Shown: positions 23,841-36,697, numbered from the stretch's first letter. The stretch: 64,000 nucleotides of DNA from Haliclona indistincta (GCA_964017065.1 OZ024784.1:1293598-1357597), one strand, 5' to 3'. Numbers and translations are program-made. The notes: a model not told the origin generated them from the sequence alone.

Positions 23841-25306
23841 TTAGTTAGAAGTAAAATAAACAGGACGAGTGAGAGTAGTGACTATTTGAGGACATTGCTT
23901 GTACTTTATCTCCTTTTGAGTTTTCCTATCGGTACCTTCAAGCAAATATTCCTTCTTTGATGTAACTCTGCAGTGAACAGCAGTCACCATGCGATGTAGA
24001 TCATATTTCCTGTAGTACTGCTCCATTATTTTGCACAGTTCGATGACGTACCATGATCCAGTATCGGTGAAGCGACAGGCTTTTGTGTTTGGTGTCGTAG
24101 CATACCCAAAAAAGAAGTCGCTGTCTCGAGGAATGAACATGTTTGTATCATCTTCTCCATCTCCTTGCACCTCTCTACCGTCAGGGCGCTGAGAACCTCG
24201 ACAAGCTTGAATGAATATGATTTTGGGCTTTCCTACAAGCGTCTTACAGTCAGTAAGAATTGACTGTATCTCTTCAATGAGCATCGGTCGATTGTCACTT
24301 CCATACAGACATTCTTCATCGCCGTGCGAGGCAAGGAACAGCACAACACTATCATACTTTGAGTGATCAGCTTGAGCTACTTCATTTAAAAGAGACACCA
24401 TGTCCTTGGCTGAGCAATTTCTGTGTGACTCTCCACCATGAAGCGTGTAGCCGAGCTTAGGGAACAGCTTAGAGACAGACTCTTCATCGACTTCTGATCC
24501 TTCTCTTGTACTTTTTTTGACAAAATTTTTGTTGTTGATGATGAGACATAAGCCATGTGGAGACTTGCTCATTACATATGGTAGGAAGTAGGAGTCATCA
24601 TCGCCAGAGAAATCATCTGTCTTTGTGATGTGAGCAACTGGAAGAGGTTTATCTACCGGTCGGCTAACAGTTGCTAAATCATCACTTGCAACAGCTCCTA
24701 AAAATATGCAAAAATGCACAAGATAAATAGTAAAGTTACAGTAGACCCTCGCAATAATCTCCTCAGGCATTAATCTGAATTTCAGTTACCACGTGTATTG
24801 AGTTAACTCACCAGTTGATCTTTCCCTGACAACTTGAAATGCAGAGGAAAAAATATCAGAGCTCGATACAAAGTGACATCTTACCAGGATGATTGGCAGC
24901 AATCTTCTTTGCTAGAGCAGGATTTGAGCCTCCAACCCTACTAGCTACAGCTTTGACCAGCCGGCGGTAGCTAGGTAACTGATGGCGTTGGGTGTTGTAG
25001 TTTTGGATCAACCAGTTCTCTATAACACTCTGCATTTTTGGATCAAAGCTTCCTGCTGACAGCCCAAGAGCAATCCCCATATTATCGGCTCTCCTTTCAA
25101 TAGGAGTCAGTTCCTCAAGAACTTCTAGTAGATCATCTGCAGCTGTGCGGACAAATAATTAGGTAGATACTACATGTAGCTGTAAACAAGTAACTGGCTC
25201 ACTCAGCGCTCGATCATCAATGGCTGAATAATCAAAGCCTGCTAGAAAATTTATATACAATTTTAAGCTTATAGCTCGTTTATTATTTCATTAGCTTACC
25301 AGCCAT
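23841..25306 (-). CDS. Caspase gene 5: one DEATH fold + caspase
   Basis: Exons (minus): 25306-25300, 25241-25203, 25142-24885, 24697-23841; 386 aa. Same exon plan as genes 3 and 4, starting ATGGCTG. DEATH fold: GIALGLSAGSFDP, IENWLIQNYN, PSYRRLVKAVASRVGG. Catalytic LASHG and QACRG are intact; the inter-subunit linker is QGDGEDDTNMFIPRDSDFFFGY. The linker between the DEATH and protease parts is short. Of the five, genes 3 and 5 look closest in the catalytic domain. Confidence 0.87.
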
Positions 25307-25865
25307 TTTTACCGCTTATCTTGGCTCTAGTTTAGCTGTTAATCCAAGGCAAGGATCAATACTGTACATGTAGCAACGACGTGGTGTAGCTAGTATACAT
25401 GTAGATCGAGGGCAATCCCCTTTGGGAGGGATTAGTTATCACTAATGCGTATACCAACACACTCATGAATATGCATAATTTTCACATTTCCAGTTGCTGA
25501 TGCGGTCACAGAGTGTGGCTCGTATGATTAGGAGCTTCTTATTGCCTTATGATCATGAATCTCAATCTGATTAATGGGCAAATATATTTCTTATCAATGT
25601 CAATTTTCAGGGCCTAGGAACGAGGCTATTATTGCAACACATTACCAAAAAAGCTGTACTGTACAGGGCGGAATTCTCAAGTGAAAAAAAATTCACAATT
25701 TGCAAAAAAATAGACATTTAGGTACAAGCATAGGAACTGCATGGCTTCAAAAATAGATCCAAAGTAGTAGAAAAGGAAAATATCCACAATCCGCAAAAAT
25801 TCTGCAAAAATGAAACGCAAAATAGAACCTACATTCAGCCAACATGTACACTTGACTAAAACAGT
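25307..25865. other. Spacer upstream of caspase gene 5
   Basis: AT-rich spacer with no gene I can support. It must contain the promoter of caspase gene 5. Confidence 0.4.
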
Positions 25866-26345
25866 TAGCTAACAGGACGAGTGAGAGTGGTGACTTGACA
25901 TCGCTTGATAATTTTCTTCCCAGTCAGTCTGTCGGTAAGTTCAAACTCATATTCCTCATCTGCGGCAATTAGTCTACATAGTGATCAGCAGTCACCAGAT
26001 CTAACTTGTGATTTTACACAGTTTGATGACGTACCATGATCCAGTATCAGTGAAGTGACAACAGGCCTAGGCCTCCTAATGCTGTATAGCAGTGCACAGA
26101 GTCTCTGCCTACAGATTCAGCTGTTCCACCATGAAGAAGTACAACTTTGGCTTCCCTACAAGTGTCTCACAGTCAGTAAAAATCAACAGTATCTCTTCAA
26201 TAGACACCATTCTATCGATCATCGCCTCCACACAGATATCCTTCATTGCCGGCAACACTATTGTACCATGTGGTCAGCTTGAGCTACTGCTTTCAAAATT
26301 TTGGCAGTGATTCTCTGCAATGGTGTGCAGCCGAGCTTAGAGAAA
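25866..26345 (-). pseudogene. Degenerate caspase pseudogene
   Basis: Scattered blocks match genes 3-5 in order on the minus strand: the C-terminal LTRPV region (25869-25890), the GSWYVIEL region (26005-26050), the linker and p20 region (26140-26290) and the HRNC/KLGY region (26310-26345). There are multiple deletions and frameshifts, and the QACRG segment is lost. It marks the 3'-most, oldest unit of the cluster. Confidence 0.7.
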
Positions 26346-26559
26346 CAGATGCTCTGTCAAACTAAGTTAATAGTGGGGTAATTCATGGATATATCACACA
26401 CATACTTCTACCCTTTTTCACTGCTTGTGGTTGAGAATCGATACGTGAAATGCACTTTATTATCTAGTTATCAATAATAAATACCCTTTTGCATAATGTC
26501 ACGAGAGAAAGAAATGAGTGTTGTGTTATATATAATGTCCTAAGATCTCTTTGCAACGG

Positions 26560-27104
26560 TCACTTCTCCTCACACCACTCGTTCTCTTTCCGTATCTGCT
26601 CTTCCTCCTCGGGAGTGAAGTCGTTCTTGATGTTGAAAGTCTTGCGGATCTCTTCCGGATTCTTCCCCTTTATCATGTTAGCCACAGTCTTGCAAGTGAC
26701 GTCCAGGAGCCCCTTGATGTCAAGGTAGTTAGCCGCAAGAATGAGTTCAAACAGAGTACCCTGGTCGACCTTCAAGAAGTCTTGATCCCAGGGGTCAATG
26801 TCGTCTGTTCTCTTCTCTTTGTTCTCGTCGTCTTCAGGAGGTGGTGGGTCATCTTTGTGGTGTGTTGCCCAATCAATAACCTGGAGAACAAGACAACCGG
26901 AATAGTGAAGCTGTTTCACACCTCATGTCACCACACCTTCTTCATAATGGCTCCATTTACGTTAGGCAACGGAACAGGTTCGTCATCGTCCTCGTCCATG
27001 CCCAGGTCCTCTATCATTGTCTTTATGGTGTTAGAGGCTTTGGCTATTTCCACGTCCACCTCAAAGACGTCTCCATCAGAACTCTGCAGCTTCATAATAG
27101 GCAT
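26560..27104 (-). CDS. SKP1: SKP1, SCF ubiquitin-ligase adaptor
   Basis: Two exons (minus): 27104-26937 and 26880-26560; 162 aa, matching the usual 162-163 aa. The N-terminal BTB/POZ-like fold begins [17 protein letters not shown]. The C-terminal F-box-binding helices are nearly invariant: [18 protein letters not shown], then [17 protein letters not shown], ending ENEWCEEK. It links cullin-1 to F-box proteins in nucleus and cytosol. The intron lies after IMKK, before VIDW. Confidence 0.96.
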
Positions 27105-27448
27105 CTTGCCAGCCTCTCTAGTCCTCGCTCTAGTCTAGCGACTTTTTCCGCAATTAGCTAAACCGCGCCTTTCTCCTTAGATTATCACGTGTTCTTCTAA
27201 TTCTGCGTATGAGTACCGTATATTATTCTTCTCGGTCAGTACGAACTCGTTCTGACTAGTGGAACCGCTCGGTACGAACAGCGCAAGACCTTGTTAAAAG
27301 CTAGAACCAACCACATACTAGAGGAGAACCCGAGGAGAATCAGCCAGCCAACCTCGATCAATCGTCACGTTGAGGTCTAGTGGTCCGTGAAGTTTAAAAA
27401 GAACTTTATTATTGTTACTCGATGTCGCAGTGTTAGCTGTACACCGCT

Positions 27449-27865
27449 ATGAGTGACTACTGTGTGTCACACTCAGTCTCTATTATATCTGTGAGTTCAG
27501 CTCACGGAATCTTCCTTAGTCTCAGGCTCTCTCTACCTGATGATGCATCCGAGAGCGACCGAAAGAAACAGATTGTTTCTAATCTTAAATCTTTAGGCGG
27601 TGAATCTTTTTCCCGCGGTTGTTCCGAGCTTGTTGTTCATCCCAAGCTTGAGACACATCTAGTGGTTATTCTTCCTGAAACCACCGACAATGATGGAGAT
27701 GGTGGGGTTAGCTACCATCAGCACTGCTACCTTGTAAAGGCTGAGCACCCACTCACCAAGTCTGAGGTTTTGAACAACCTGGATCTTCTTGGTGTGAATG
27801 AAGTGAGCTGTTCGTGGGAGCATATGGAACATTCAGAAAGTGGAGGTGAGAAGGAGCACGCATAA
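27449..27865 (+). CDS. Uncharacterised 138-aa protein
   Basis: A single open frame with a possible divergent promoter shared with SKP1 (345 bp between starts). No family recognised. It has no signal peptide or TM; the pattern is mixed alpha/beta, with a hydrophobic strand (HLVVILP), a Gly/Asp loop and an acidic C-terminus. The start could be a few codons further in, and the frame may be one exon of a longer gene. Coding status is moderate. Confidence 0.5.
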   Translation: MSDYCVSHSVSIISVSSAHGIFLSLRLSLPDDASESDRKKQIVSNLKSLGGESFSRGCSELVVHPKLETHLVVILPETTDNDGDGGVSYHQHCYLVKAEHPLTKSEVLNNLDLLGVNEVSCSWEHMEHSESGGEKEHA

Positions 27866-29390
27866 TGTAGCTACAAACAGTACCAATGCCCAATAGGTAG
27901 TAGTATAGCTAGTGTACACATAGATATTATATACTACATAACCGGCCGGGATTGGCTACGTACGGGTCACGACATTAGCTTGCGTGCTATCTGTGTTACG
28001 CCGTAATTGCCCGGTAGAAGAGAGGTCAAGAAGATGTTGCTGCCTCGAGAGAACGCTCTGTTGTGAAAGATGGCTCAAGTGGATACTAGTGTGTTGTTAC
28101 AGTCACTAGCACGCTACTATATTGCAATACACGAAGTTGCGTTCTTTTTCGTTCTTCAGAGACTTTTTGGGCTTCTATCCCTACGGTAGTCAAGCTTACA
28201 GTCCCAAGTGTAGCTTCTGTTCATTACTGGTTCATTTGCTCATGGAACTGAAATGCGTTTAGGTAGCAAAGCTGCTTCTCTGTCGCTTGATTCATTGTGT
28301 AACATGTGCATTTATAAGGAGCAGTTTATGGGCGAATAAAGCCTTTCTGTCATCGCTTGTATGGGCTACAAAGCGTTTATATTGTAGGATAAGCATGTAG
28401 AAATGGAACTGGATAGTTAAGAACTTTGTGCAAGCTTTTAAACTCGATTTCTAAACATGAATATTGTACTCATTTCAGTGATAGAACGGATCACTAGAAG
28501 ATTCTCCATCATGGATATGCTCCAATCCAGTTACAGTATAATTGCCGAGCGCCTTAGCACGAGGCATGTAATCGCGGAGTACTGTGTCGAAATTGTATGT
28601 TTGTATATATGTATATATATATATATATATATGTCACGCTTAGGAATGCAATCAGTCCATATGGCGAGGCCCATACTGTAGTATTGTATGCGAGGGCCAC
28701 GAGGGCAGCAATTGCAAGGCCCCGGGATTGCACGTTCTTTCATAACTACTCGACGTTCTTTCATAACTCGACTACAAAATGGACGATTCGCCTTCCCATC
28801 TCGCTTTCCATGCACCGCCCTCGTCAGCGATATTGTGACTGATGCTGCAGCAAAAACCAGGGCTTTGGCGCGGGAGGGGAAGCGCAGACAGCGTGAACTT
28901 GAAGAGAGACACTACTGCTACTCGGTAAAAACATAATCCCGCGCCGCTGTATTTACTCTCCATTACAAACAATAGAGCAAACAGACTTTCACACCTTCGA
29001 ATTCGTGAAAGGGCTAACAAAAGACTGTCTACAGAAACTGAAGAACTGGTTATGATTCTTGACTCAATGCTAAGACATTTTTTCATGCTTATGACTCCTC
29101 CTTTTTCCCGGATACTGTTAAACGGCTATGGAACCTGCTGATCATGAGATTGTCTCCGCTTCATCCCTCTCTGTTGTCAAGAGAGATATTTGTGGCTATC
29201 GATCTAATTTAATCTAGTAACTTATGTTGTTTGTCTTTTATTTTGGTTGGTACCATGCATTATTATTATTAATGAAGTTTATTTCCGTGCGAGGCAAATA
29301 CATGCTGTAAGTATACCTAGCAATTTTATAATATCTATGGTGTACACAATGCAATTTCTATAACATGTGTCAGACCTGTTTTACTTGTAT
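27866..29390. other. Long stretch without an assigned gene
   Basis: No domain-bearing frame. An ATG at 28069 opens a 39-codon frame (MAQVDTSVLLQSLARYY...) that could be a first exon, but its phase does not join the kinase exon at 30499, so it is not called. A short (TA)n tract is at about 28608-28631. The missing 5' exons of the kinase gene probably lie somewhere here or further along. Confidence 0.35.
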
Positions 29391-29934
29391 CAGGAGCGCA
29401 TAATGAGAGTGAGCGCGGTAAGAAGGCAGGAGCGGGACACTCCCACGCACTTGATTAAAAATTGCACCTCCACACATGATGGCCGTGTTTCTAAAGATAG
29501 ACTTGTGATGGCTGACGGTACGTGTACGTACAGTTTTGTATTAGATGGAACTTGGCAGTTAGAGGCTCCTTGAGGTAAGCAACAGCTTTCTACACCCACG
29601 ATGACGCGCAGACGATCTCCACGTGCTCGTATACCAGCTGTAGAGAAACAGCATGACGGTCCACCATCACGGATTCGACTCGTTTCTTGCTCTAACAGTA
29701 TCTACTCGAGCTAGCAGACAAGCATGATTGTCCTGGGATAGTGGAAAGCTGCTTCTTACCTTCTAGAAGGCCAGTTCCATCCAATACGAAACTGTACGTA
29801 CGCGTACCGTCGGCCATCACAAGTCTATCTTTAGAAACACGGCCATCATGTGTGGAGGTGCAATTTTTAATCAAGTGCGTGGGAGTGTCCCGCTCCTGCC
29901 TTCTTACCGCGCTCACTCTCATTATGCGCTCCTG
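29391..29934. mobile_element. Foldback element, CAGGAGCGC family, complete, 7-bp TSD
   Basis: 544 bp. The terminal inverted repeats are long (~180 bp) and begin CAGGAGCGCATAATGAGAG, perfect for the first 25 bases. Direct repeats cttgtat flank it (29384-29390 and 29935-29941). The interior carries no transposase. Relatives: 2500-3635 and 7229-7630. The open frames on both strands inside are TIR shadows. Confidence 0.85.
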
Positions 29935-30092
29935 CTTGTATGCATGTCAATTATGCATATCAAGATAACTGGTTAGTGTTGCGCAATAATGAGGGCCCCC
30001 ATGAATATGCTTGAACTTTATCAGTCATGTGATTTCATTACTATCCTTCATTTACTGATATAACACATTGTTGAGACAATTTTACCCCTTTT

Positions 30093-30498
<406 letters not shown>

Positions 30499-33236
30499 TA
30501 TACTACCCAGGAGATGTGCTGTATGGGTTTTACAAACAGGCTGAGCAAGAGGATCAGGAAGTACCTACCGTATATGATCATGATTCTGCTGTAACCGACA
30601 GGCACACTCATGAGTTCACCTCTCAGGCTATGCCTCTGCCTTCTCCCCATTCCAGTAGCGGCAGCAATAATGATGCTGTCGTTCCTTCACCTACTAGTGA
30701 TGATCGCAAGGTTGATGTGCCTTTCGATCCACATAGCCTACAACCTCAATCATTTGGGAAGCTCACACAAGAGCATAAAATCACTCAAAACCATCTTTGT
30801 GTCCAAGAATCATCTCAATCCCCCATTCTCCATTGTCGCAGCATCAAGATTCCGATGAGTTCTCCATTAGTCGCTGCGCCCACTGTCCCCTCCTATAATA
30901 CTCCGAATCCACTCCCTCAACCCACGACTACTTTTTCTGACAAGAACGACGAGCAGCTACCTCGTGAATTCGTTCATCCTACAGCTGCTACTACTACCCA
31001 TGATGTCTGTAATGCTGGCGCACATGCTCTGGTCGTAGGTCAAGGACGAAATGACGCCAATGCTGACCAGGTCTGTTGCCTGTGGCTCCTCTGTCATTAC
31101 TTTCACCTCTCTCTCCAGCACATGTTATCTGATAAGATGACGTGTTCCTGTAACCGTACCAAAGGTGTTCACTATATTGAAGCAGCATGTGGCTTACCAT
31201 TGATCTGTGAAATGGTAAGCCCGTATACTGTACTTATTCTCATCTTATTCTTTATCTTTAGAAAGTACCTTTGAATCAGTCTATCGTGGACAGTGTCACT
31301 AAATCAATTTCTGCTATTCGAAAAGGGAGGACTCCCAATAACAGCGAGGAACTCAAGGGCTTCATCAGAGAGCACTGTGATACTGGCTGCTCTGATCCTG
31401 GCTGCAAGATTCCTCATCTTTATGCTGGCTGGTTAGTGATCTATATCATCAGTAAAACACAACTTTAGTGTTTTCTTCTTCACAGTCCAATGCCCATTCC
31501 TGAGTCTGATCCTGAACCTTGGATAACGTCACCTCGACCAGCAAACCACAGCAAACATGCGGGTTCGTGTGTAACGACACGGCAAGTGATCGAGAGACGA
31601 CCTGTTGACCGTGTGTCTGAGTCAGAGGAGCACCAAGCACAATTTGCTATAGATACCCGCCGACCCATGTACAATCCTCCTCTTCAAGATACTGCTGCAT
31701 CTGATGGCGGTGCTGAAGTGGAAGAAGAGCCAGTATTTCCGAAAACTACGTCCGATATAAAACGAGGAAAATTTATCTACAAACGGAAGGTATGCACTGT
31801 TTTGTCAATACTCTTGTCATTCTCTTTTCTAGGATGTGTGTAGCATACTTCCCAGTGACCACTTTGGATTTGTTCCTGATCCTAACAGCAAACATAGTCA
31901 TGTGTTGGGTAAAGGAGCCAATGGTTGCGTCATAAAGCATGACGTTGGAACTTATCACCTTGCCTTGAAGCTAGTGAGTTTACAACAGACTCACACAAAC
32001 TTATTGACCTCTGATTCGTTTGTAGACAACGTATAGAGCAGGTGAGCTCAATATCTGGGGGGCTCTCCGCCATCCTAACATCGTTCCTCTTCTGGCTGTT
32101 GTCGCGTATGAGAGACGATGCTTACAAGTTATGACTCAGATGACAGGTAAAGCATCTTTTATTTGCTGCCTGATACCTTGATCTTTTATGTGTAGGAACA
32201 CTGAAGGATGAGTTTCGCGGAACAGGGTACTCTCGTCTCCTTGACCTGTTCAATATTAGTCCCGAGTGTATGCAAGCACTGATTATGGATAATGTTCGTT
32301 ACGTCATCAGAGAAATTCTCGAGGCCCTCAAATATCTACAGGAGCGTAACATTATGCATGGAGACATAAAAAGTATGCATGCTTCACAGAGGGTTACACA
32401 CATACATACATGTGCTCTCTCTTCCTATCCAGTGACCAACATACTTGTGTTCCGTGACTATGACTGCCCAAGCGTGTTCCTTTTCCAGTGCTCACATAAT
32501 AAGCCATCCATCCAGCTTGGTGACTTTGACTCTGCTAAAAAAATCAAAACTGCTTCACCAGAATCGTACCATTATTATGACAACTACCCGGTGACTCGAA
32601 AAGTGCCCGAAGAATGTGCTCGTGTGTTGGGCACACCTGGCTGCAGATCCCCTGAGGTAAGTTACACTGTATATTGTGCGAAACACAGGCTCACTGAGTT
32701 TCTCTACTACAGCAATTTCTGAGAACAGCTCCCGTTATTGCATCGCATCACCGAAACATTGATTTTGATGGCCCATGGTGTGACATAAGAGCCCTAGGAG
32801 TGATGGTTACGACTCTCTTCATGGGGAACAACTATGAAAAACACAACAAGAAGGTGTGTTCACTAACACTGTTCTACTGTACATTCTAATGGCTTTTGAT
32901 AGGCTTGGACTGTGATGGGGCAGCCTTATCGTCAAGACATGGACAAATCGGATCCTACTTTTGAAGCTATTTGCACTTTACTCAAGGTTTGTTGTGGTTT
33001 ACCGCAATCTGTTCTAGAAACATTGTTTTTGCTGTGCAGGAAATGGAGATGCACAATGAGTACACTTGCAATCCGCACGTGAAGAGTGCTGCCGAGTTTG
33101 TGAGCCGTTGTGTCGAGGTTGGTCACACCACATCTGGTGCTTGTGTTGAGATGATGCACTCTCATTTCAGGTGGACTTTCGAGACAGACCATCTGCTACT
33201 GAACTACTCAAGTCAGATGTGATGTATCTTCTGTGA
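30499..33236 (+). CDS. Divergent protein kinase with HGD and DFD motifs (5' end unresolved)
   Basis: Twelve exons in phase: 30499-31070, 31119-31214, 31262-31431, 31486-31789, 31833-31973, 32026-32146, 32196-32372, 32433-32656, 32713-32853, 32903-32986, 33040-33117, 33171-33236. The first ~380 residues are Ser/Pro-rich with two Cys-containing blocks (MTCSCNRTKG; HCDTGCSDPGCKIPH). The kinase domain follows: LGKGANGCV, ALKL (Lys), HGDIKMTNIL (catalytic Asp, Asn), GDFDSA in place of DFG, GTPGCRSPE, DIRALGV, RPSATELL. The ATP Lys, catalytic Asp and metal-binding residues are kept, so activity is possible. Upstream exons beyond the microsatellite were not found. Subfamily unclear; a TKL/MAP3K-like kinase is a guess. 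Confidence 0.75.
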
Positions 33237-33593
33237 GCTGCTTTGTGATGTTGCTGTCTTCTGTGAGCTGCTTTGTGATGTTGCTGCTGCACTGCTATCA
33301 TACTACCCTGTCTACACAAGCTACTGCTTGTTTTAATTTAAGAATAATATTATTTATTGTTTTTACTTCCCTAATTTTTGCTGAACTTCTAGTTGTTTAT
33401 ATTATTATACCAGATTATTTTTGTACTGGTAACTATTAATTTTTTATTTTTACGATCAAACTTTTGACCACAGTGAACTTTTTGATGCTTCGAGGTCAGG
33501 TCTGATGCACATAATTATTGCTAACCGAATCAAAATTAATGAAAACCTTGGATAAATACAATGTAGAGCAAATTAAATATTTTCATTGAAGTT
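33237..33593. other. Convergent intergenic spacer
   Basis: 3' flanks of the kinase (+) and sulfotransferase (-). A 24-bp tandem duplication (gtcttctgtgagctgctttg) overlaps the kinase stop region. No gene. Confidence 0.5.
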
Positions 33594-34673
33594 CTATGCA
33601 TCTGAACTGTCTTCCCATTCATAATTCTCATGTGATATCTGATACAACTGCTTGTTCCATTGATGAAAATGGGCTTTCAGTTTGTCAATAACATCCGGCC
33701 GTACGTGAGGGTGTGGTCTGCCTTTAGAAATACCAAAGCATCTCGTCACTCCATATCTGTCTCTTAGACAATGCTTCTTTGTAGTCACGTCATAGACAAA
33801 GTTGTATTCAGAAAAGAAAGGTTGAATTCCGAGACATTTTTCCAACTTCAGTGTCTCTGAGCAAGGATCTTTTCTAAACTTGTCACCGTTTACGAAACAG
33901 AACTGATTCCTGTTGAACTCACTGAACCACTTCCCTGCTTGTATGTGGTGAGCATAGAGACTGGAGTTGATGAAAGCAATCGATGTTTCAAGTTCGCCTG
34001 CGTCATTGAGCACCATTTCAGAAAACGGCTTGAGCAAGCTTTGTTTCTGTGACATACGATATCCGTTCCACTCGAGGTACTCTGATACAGACCGTGTCAC
34101 TGGATTCCTGACTATTATGACGAATTTAAGTGATGATGGCGAGACTCCATATGAGATTGCAGCCTTCTTGATGCGATCTGGAGCCTCCCTTGTTGTTACA
34201 TAGTCAGGACTTTTCTCAACCACCTGTTGCTCAGAGTTATATGGGTGTGGAAGACAGTCTAAATACCAGTCAAGCCCTTTTGAGTAGTGTCTGGAAAAGA
34301 ACCTCACCTCTTTCTGCGGTCCAATGTACTGCGGGTGCATCTTGATGGTCTCGTAGAGTGCTTTAGTTCCAGCCTTTCCAAATCCGATGATGAAGAGACG
34401 TGGGAACCGCGTAAACTGCCAGCTAGCAGTACTGGAGGAGCTGCTATTGCTTGTCGTCGTATTCACAGTTGTGTAAAGAGCAGTTGATCGTTCAACACCT
34501 CGGGTAAGATCTGCTTGTAGGCGTGGGAGCTCGGTGGGCTCCTCTGCAGCCAAGATCTTGCTGCTGCGGCTAGTCAGTACTTTCTCCGGGGAGAGGCCTA
34601 CCAACCATACCACCACCAAGCACGCTCCTACAGCAACCAGAGGCAGACAAATGAAACGACGTCGTCGTGTCAT
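33594..34673 (-). CDS. Heparan-sulfate 3-O-sulfotransferase-like, type II membrane enzyme
   Basis: 359 aa, single exon. An N-terminal Arg cluster precedes one TM (about 8-28), giving a Golgi type II topology, then a Ser/Thr-rich stem with N-glycosylation sites. The PAPS 5'-phosphosulfate loop is IIGFGKAGTKAL (about 95-106). The 3'-phosphate motif is VIIVRNPVTRSVSEY. The C-terminal KGRPHPHV...WNKQLYQ is typical of HS3ST/NDST sulfotransferases. HS3ST normally has K-G-G in the first loop; here it is KAGT, so the acceptor may differ. Likely role: sulfation of a glycosaminoglycan or similar glycan. Confidence 0.8.
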   Translation of the reverse strand: MTRRRRFICLPLVAVGACLVVVWLVGLSPEKVLTSRSSKILAAEEPTELPRLQADLTRGVERSTALYTTVNTTTSNSSSSSTASWQFTRFPRLFIIGFGKAGTKALYETIKMHPQYIGPQKEVRFFSRHYSKGLDWYLDCLPHPYNSEQQVVEKSPDYVTTREAPDRIKKAAISYGVSPSSLKFVIIVRNPVTRSVSEYLEWNGYRMSQKQSLLKPFSEMVLNDAGELETSIAFINSSLYAHHIQAGKWFSEFNRNQFCFVNGDKFRKDPCSETLKLEKCLGIQPFFSEYNFVYDVTTKKHCLRDRYGVTRCFGISKGRPHPHVRPDVIDKLKAHFHQWNKQLYQISHENYEWEDSSDA

Positions 34674-35050
34674 GCTCGTTCACTATGTCGACTGAAGGGC
34701 TCGTGCGCGCCGTGTTGACACAACAAAGCTTATCTTCAGCCGGTTGTTTGTACTCTTTCCACTTAAATAGCCTCATAAATTGCATTAATTTCCACTCTCT
34801 TCAATCACTGCATACTTGTCTGCCAAACTGATAAATACAACGTATTGAGCAAATCGTCTTGTAATGTACGTCATTGTCAAACAAAGTAATTTTCTATTAT
34901 GAGTAATACAGTTTTAAAATAATAATTTTCGTGCATAGTGCAAGGTACTTGAAAGAAGGAAACCACGATATACTGACACGACAACTCAGAGAAGAAAAAT
35001 ACCGAACAATAAATAAAGTACTCGTCTGGCACACTGTGTTATAGTCTGTT
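34674..35050. other. Spacer between sulfotransferase and PIP4K
   Basis: No gene seen; includes the sulfotransferase promoter (minus) and the PIP4K 3' flank. Confidence 0.4.
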
Positions 35051-35547
35051 TTACTTGATGTGTTTGACTAGAAAGTCCAGAAATCTTCTTGCATACTGCT
35101 CCGGTCTAACGGTTGATATCTCTGCTCCAGCCTATGAATAAACACAAAATCATCACTCGCTTTCCTTCCTCCATACTAAAGCTGGTTCCCCACTCTCCTT
35201 CCCTCTCCTCTTCAACTCACCCCATGTTTCATGGTCTTGGCTGCATGAGCCGCTCTCTTGCGAGCTCCATAGTTAGTGAGCACATCAATGATGCCCATGT
35301 AATAAATTTGAGGTCGATCTGAGTAAAGAAGATAACCTTTATCCTGAAGCATACACACAAGAGCACATTTACCTCCTACTCCTGGTATTGCAAATGTATC
35401 CAAACCATGATTTACTACCGGGTAAAAACCATTAGATATGGCCTCCTCTACTGCTTTTTCTCCCATCACTACGGCTGGTTTAGCCATCACTACTGTAGCA
35501 GTTGCTGCTGTAGCTCCTGTGCTCTCCTCACCTGGAGTGAGAAGGAG

Positions 35548-35591
<44 letters not shown>

Positions 35592-36546
35592 AGGGAGGGA
35601 GGGAGGGAGGGAGGGAGGGAGGGAGGGAGGGAGGGAGGGAGGGAGGGAGGGAGGGAGGGAGGGAGGGAGGGAGGGAGGGAGGGAAAACAGTGGAAAGGAA
35701 GGGAGTGAGTGAGAAAGTTGGAAAGAGAGTGTTAAAGAGTGGAAAGGAAGGGAGAAAGAGAGGAAGGAAGGGAAACAGTCATGTAGGTAATAGAACTGCT
35801 GTACATTAGTGATACTGAACAACTAGCTCAGAACTGTACACATGTTGCCAACCTTTGTCAGCTTCCACGTTGTCTCCTCTACCTTCTTCCTGCAACTCAC
35901 TGGTCTCTCCACCAGCCTCAGGAGATGCCTGACCACTATCATGTGCTGCTCTCTCAGGCTGCTGTAGTGGTGGCTGTTCTCTGGACTTCTGCTTGACCAA
36001 CACAGGAGAAGGAGCATCCAGGATCGGATCTTCATCAGTTCCGACTGGTGAATAATCTGATTGGCTGGCTTGGCGATGAGCTGTGAGAGAGAAACCAAGA
36101 GTAATACACTACACATGTGCAGAAACTACTCTACCAGCATAGATACTAGTATACAATACTACTAATAGTAAATACTCATAACAGTTAGTGTACCTGATGG
36201 TGGAGAGGAAGGTGAATCTATATAGTCACCATCTGATGCATTGCCGCCATCATCATAGTCCTCCTCCTCCTCCTCTGATTCACTGATCGGTGCTAGGCAG
36301 TCGTGTATACCAACCAGTAGACTGTAGTCCATGAGGTTCATCTTCTGTAGAAACTAGAGAGAGAAAGTACCTAATACACACAGTGTTAATTGCAGCAGGA
36401 CGTACTTCAACATCAGCCTCTATCTTTGAAATAAAAGCAGCTTTAGCTTCTTCACCAATGGATACCATGCTGTCCATTTGAATGAAGTCGTTGTCCTTGA
36501 AAGTGGGACTGCCCTTTGCCTGAACACATGGAGAAAGAGAGAGGGA

Positions 36547-36601
<55 letters not shown>

Positions 36602-36628
36602 AGAGGGGAGAGAGAGGGAGAGAGAGAG

Positions 36629-36697
<69 letters not shown>

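Noticed and set aside
26055..26310. Plus-strand ORFs of 72-75 aa
   Set aside because: Antisense to the caspase pseudogene and without any domain.
29367..29968. Mirror-image ORFs of ~70 aa
   Set aside because: They are the two terminal inverted repeats of the foldback element read on opposite strands.
33118..33222. Kinase ending at 33222 by read-through
   Set aside because: Splicing 33117 to 33171 gives the conserved RPSATELL subdomain XI, which the read-through frame lacks.
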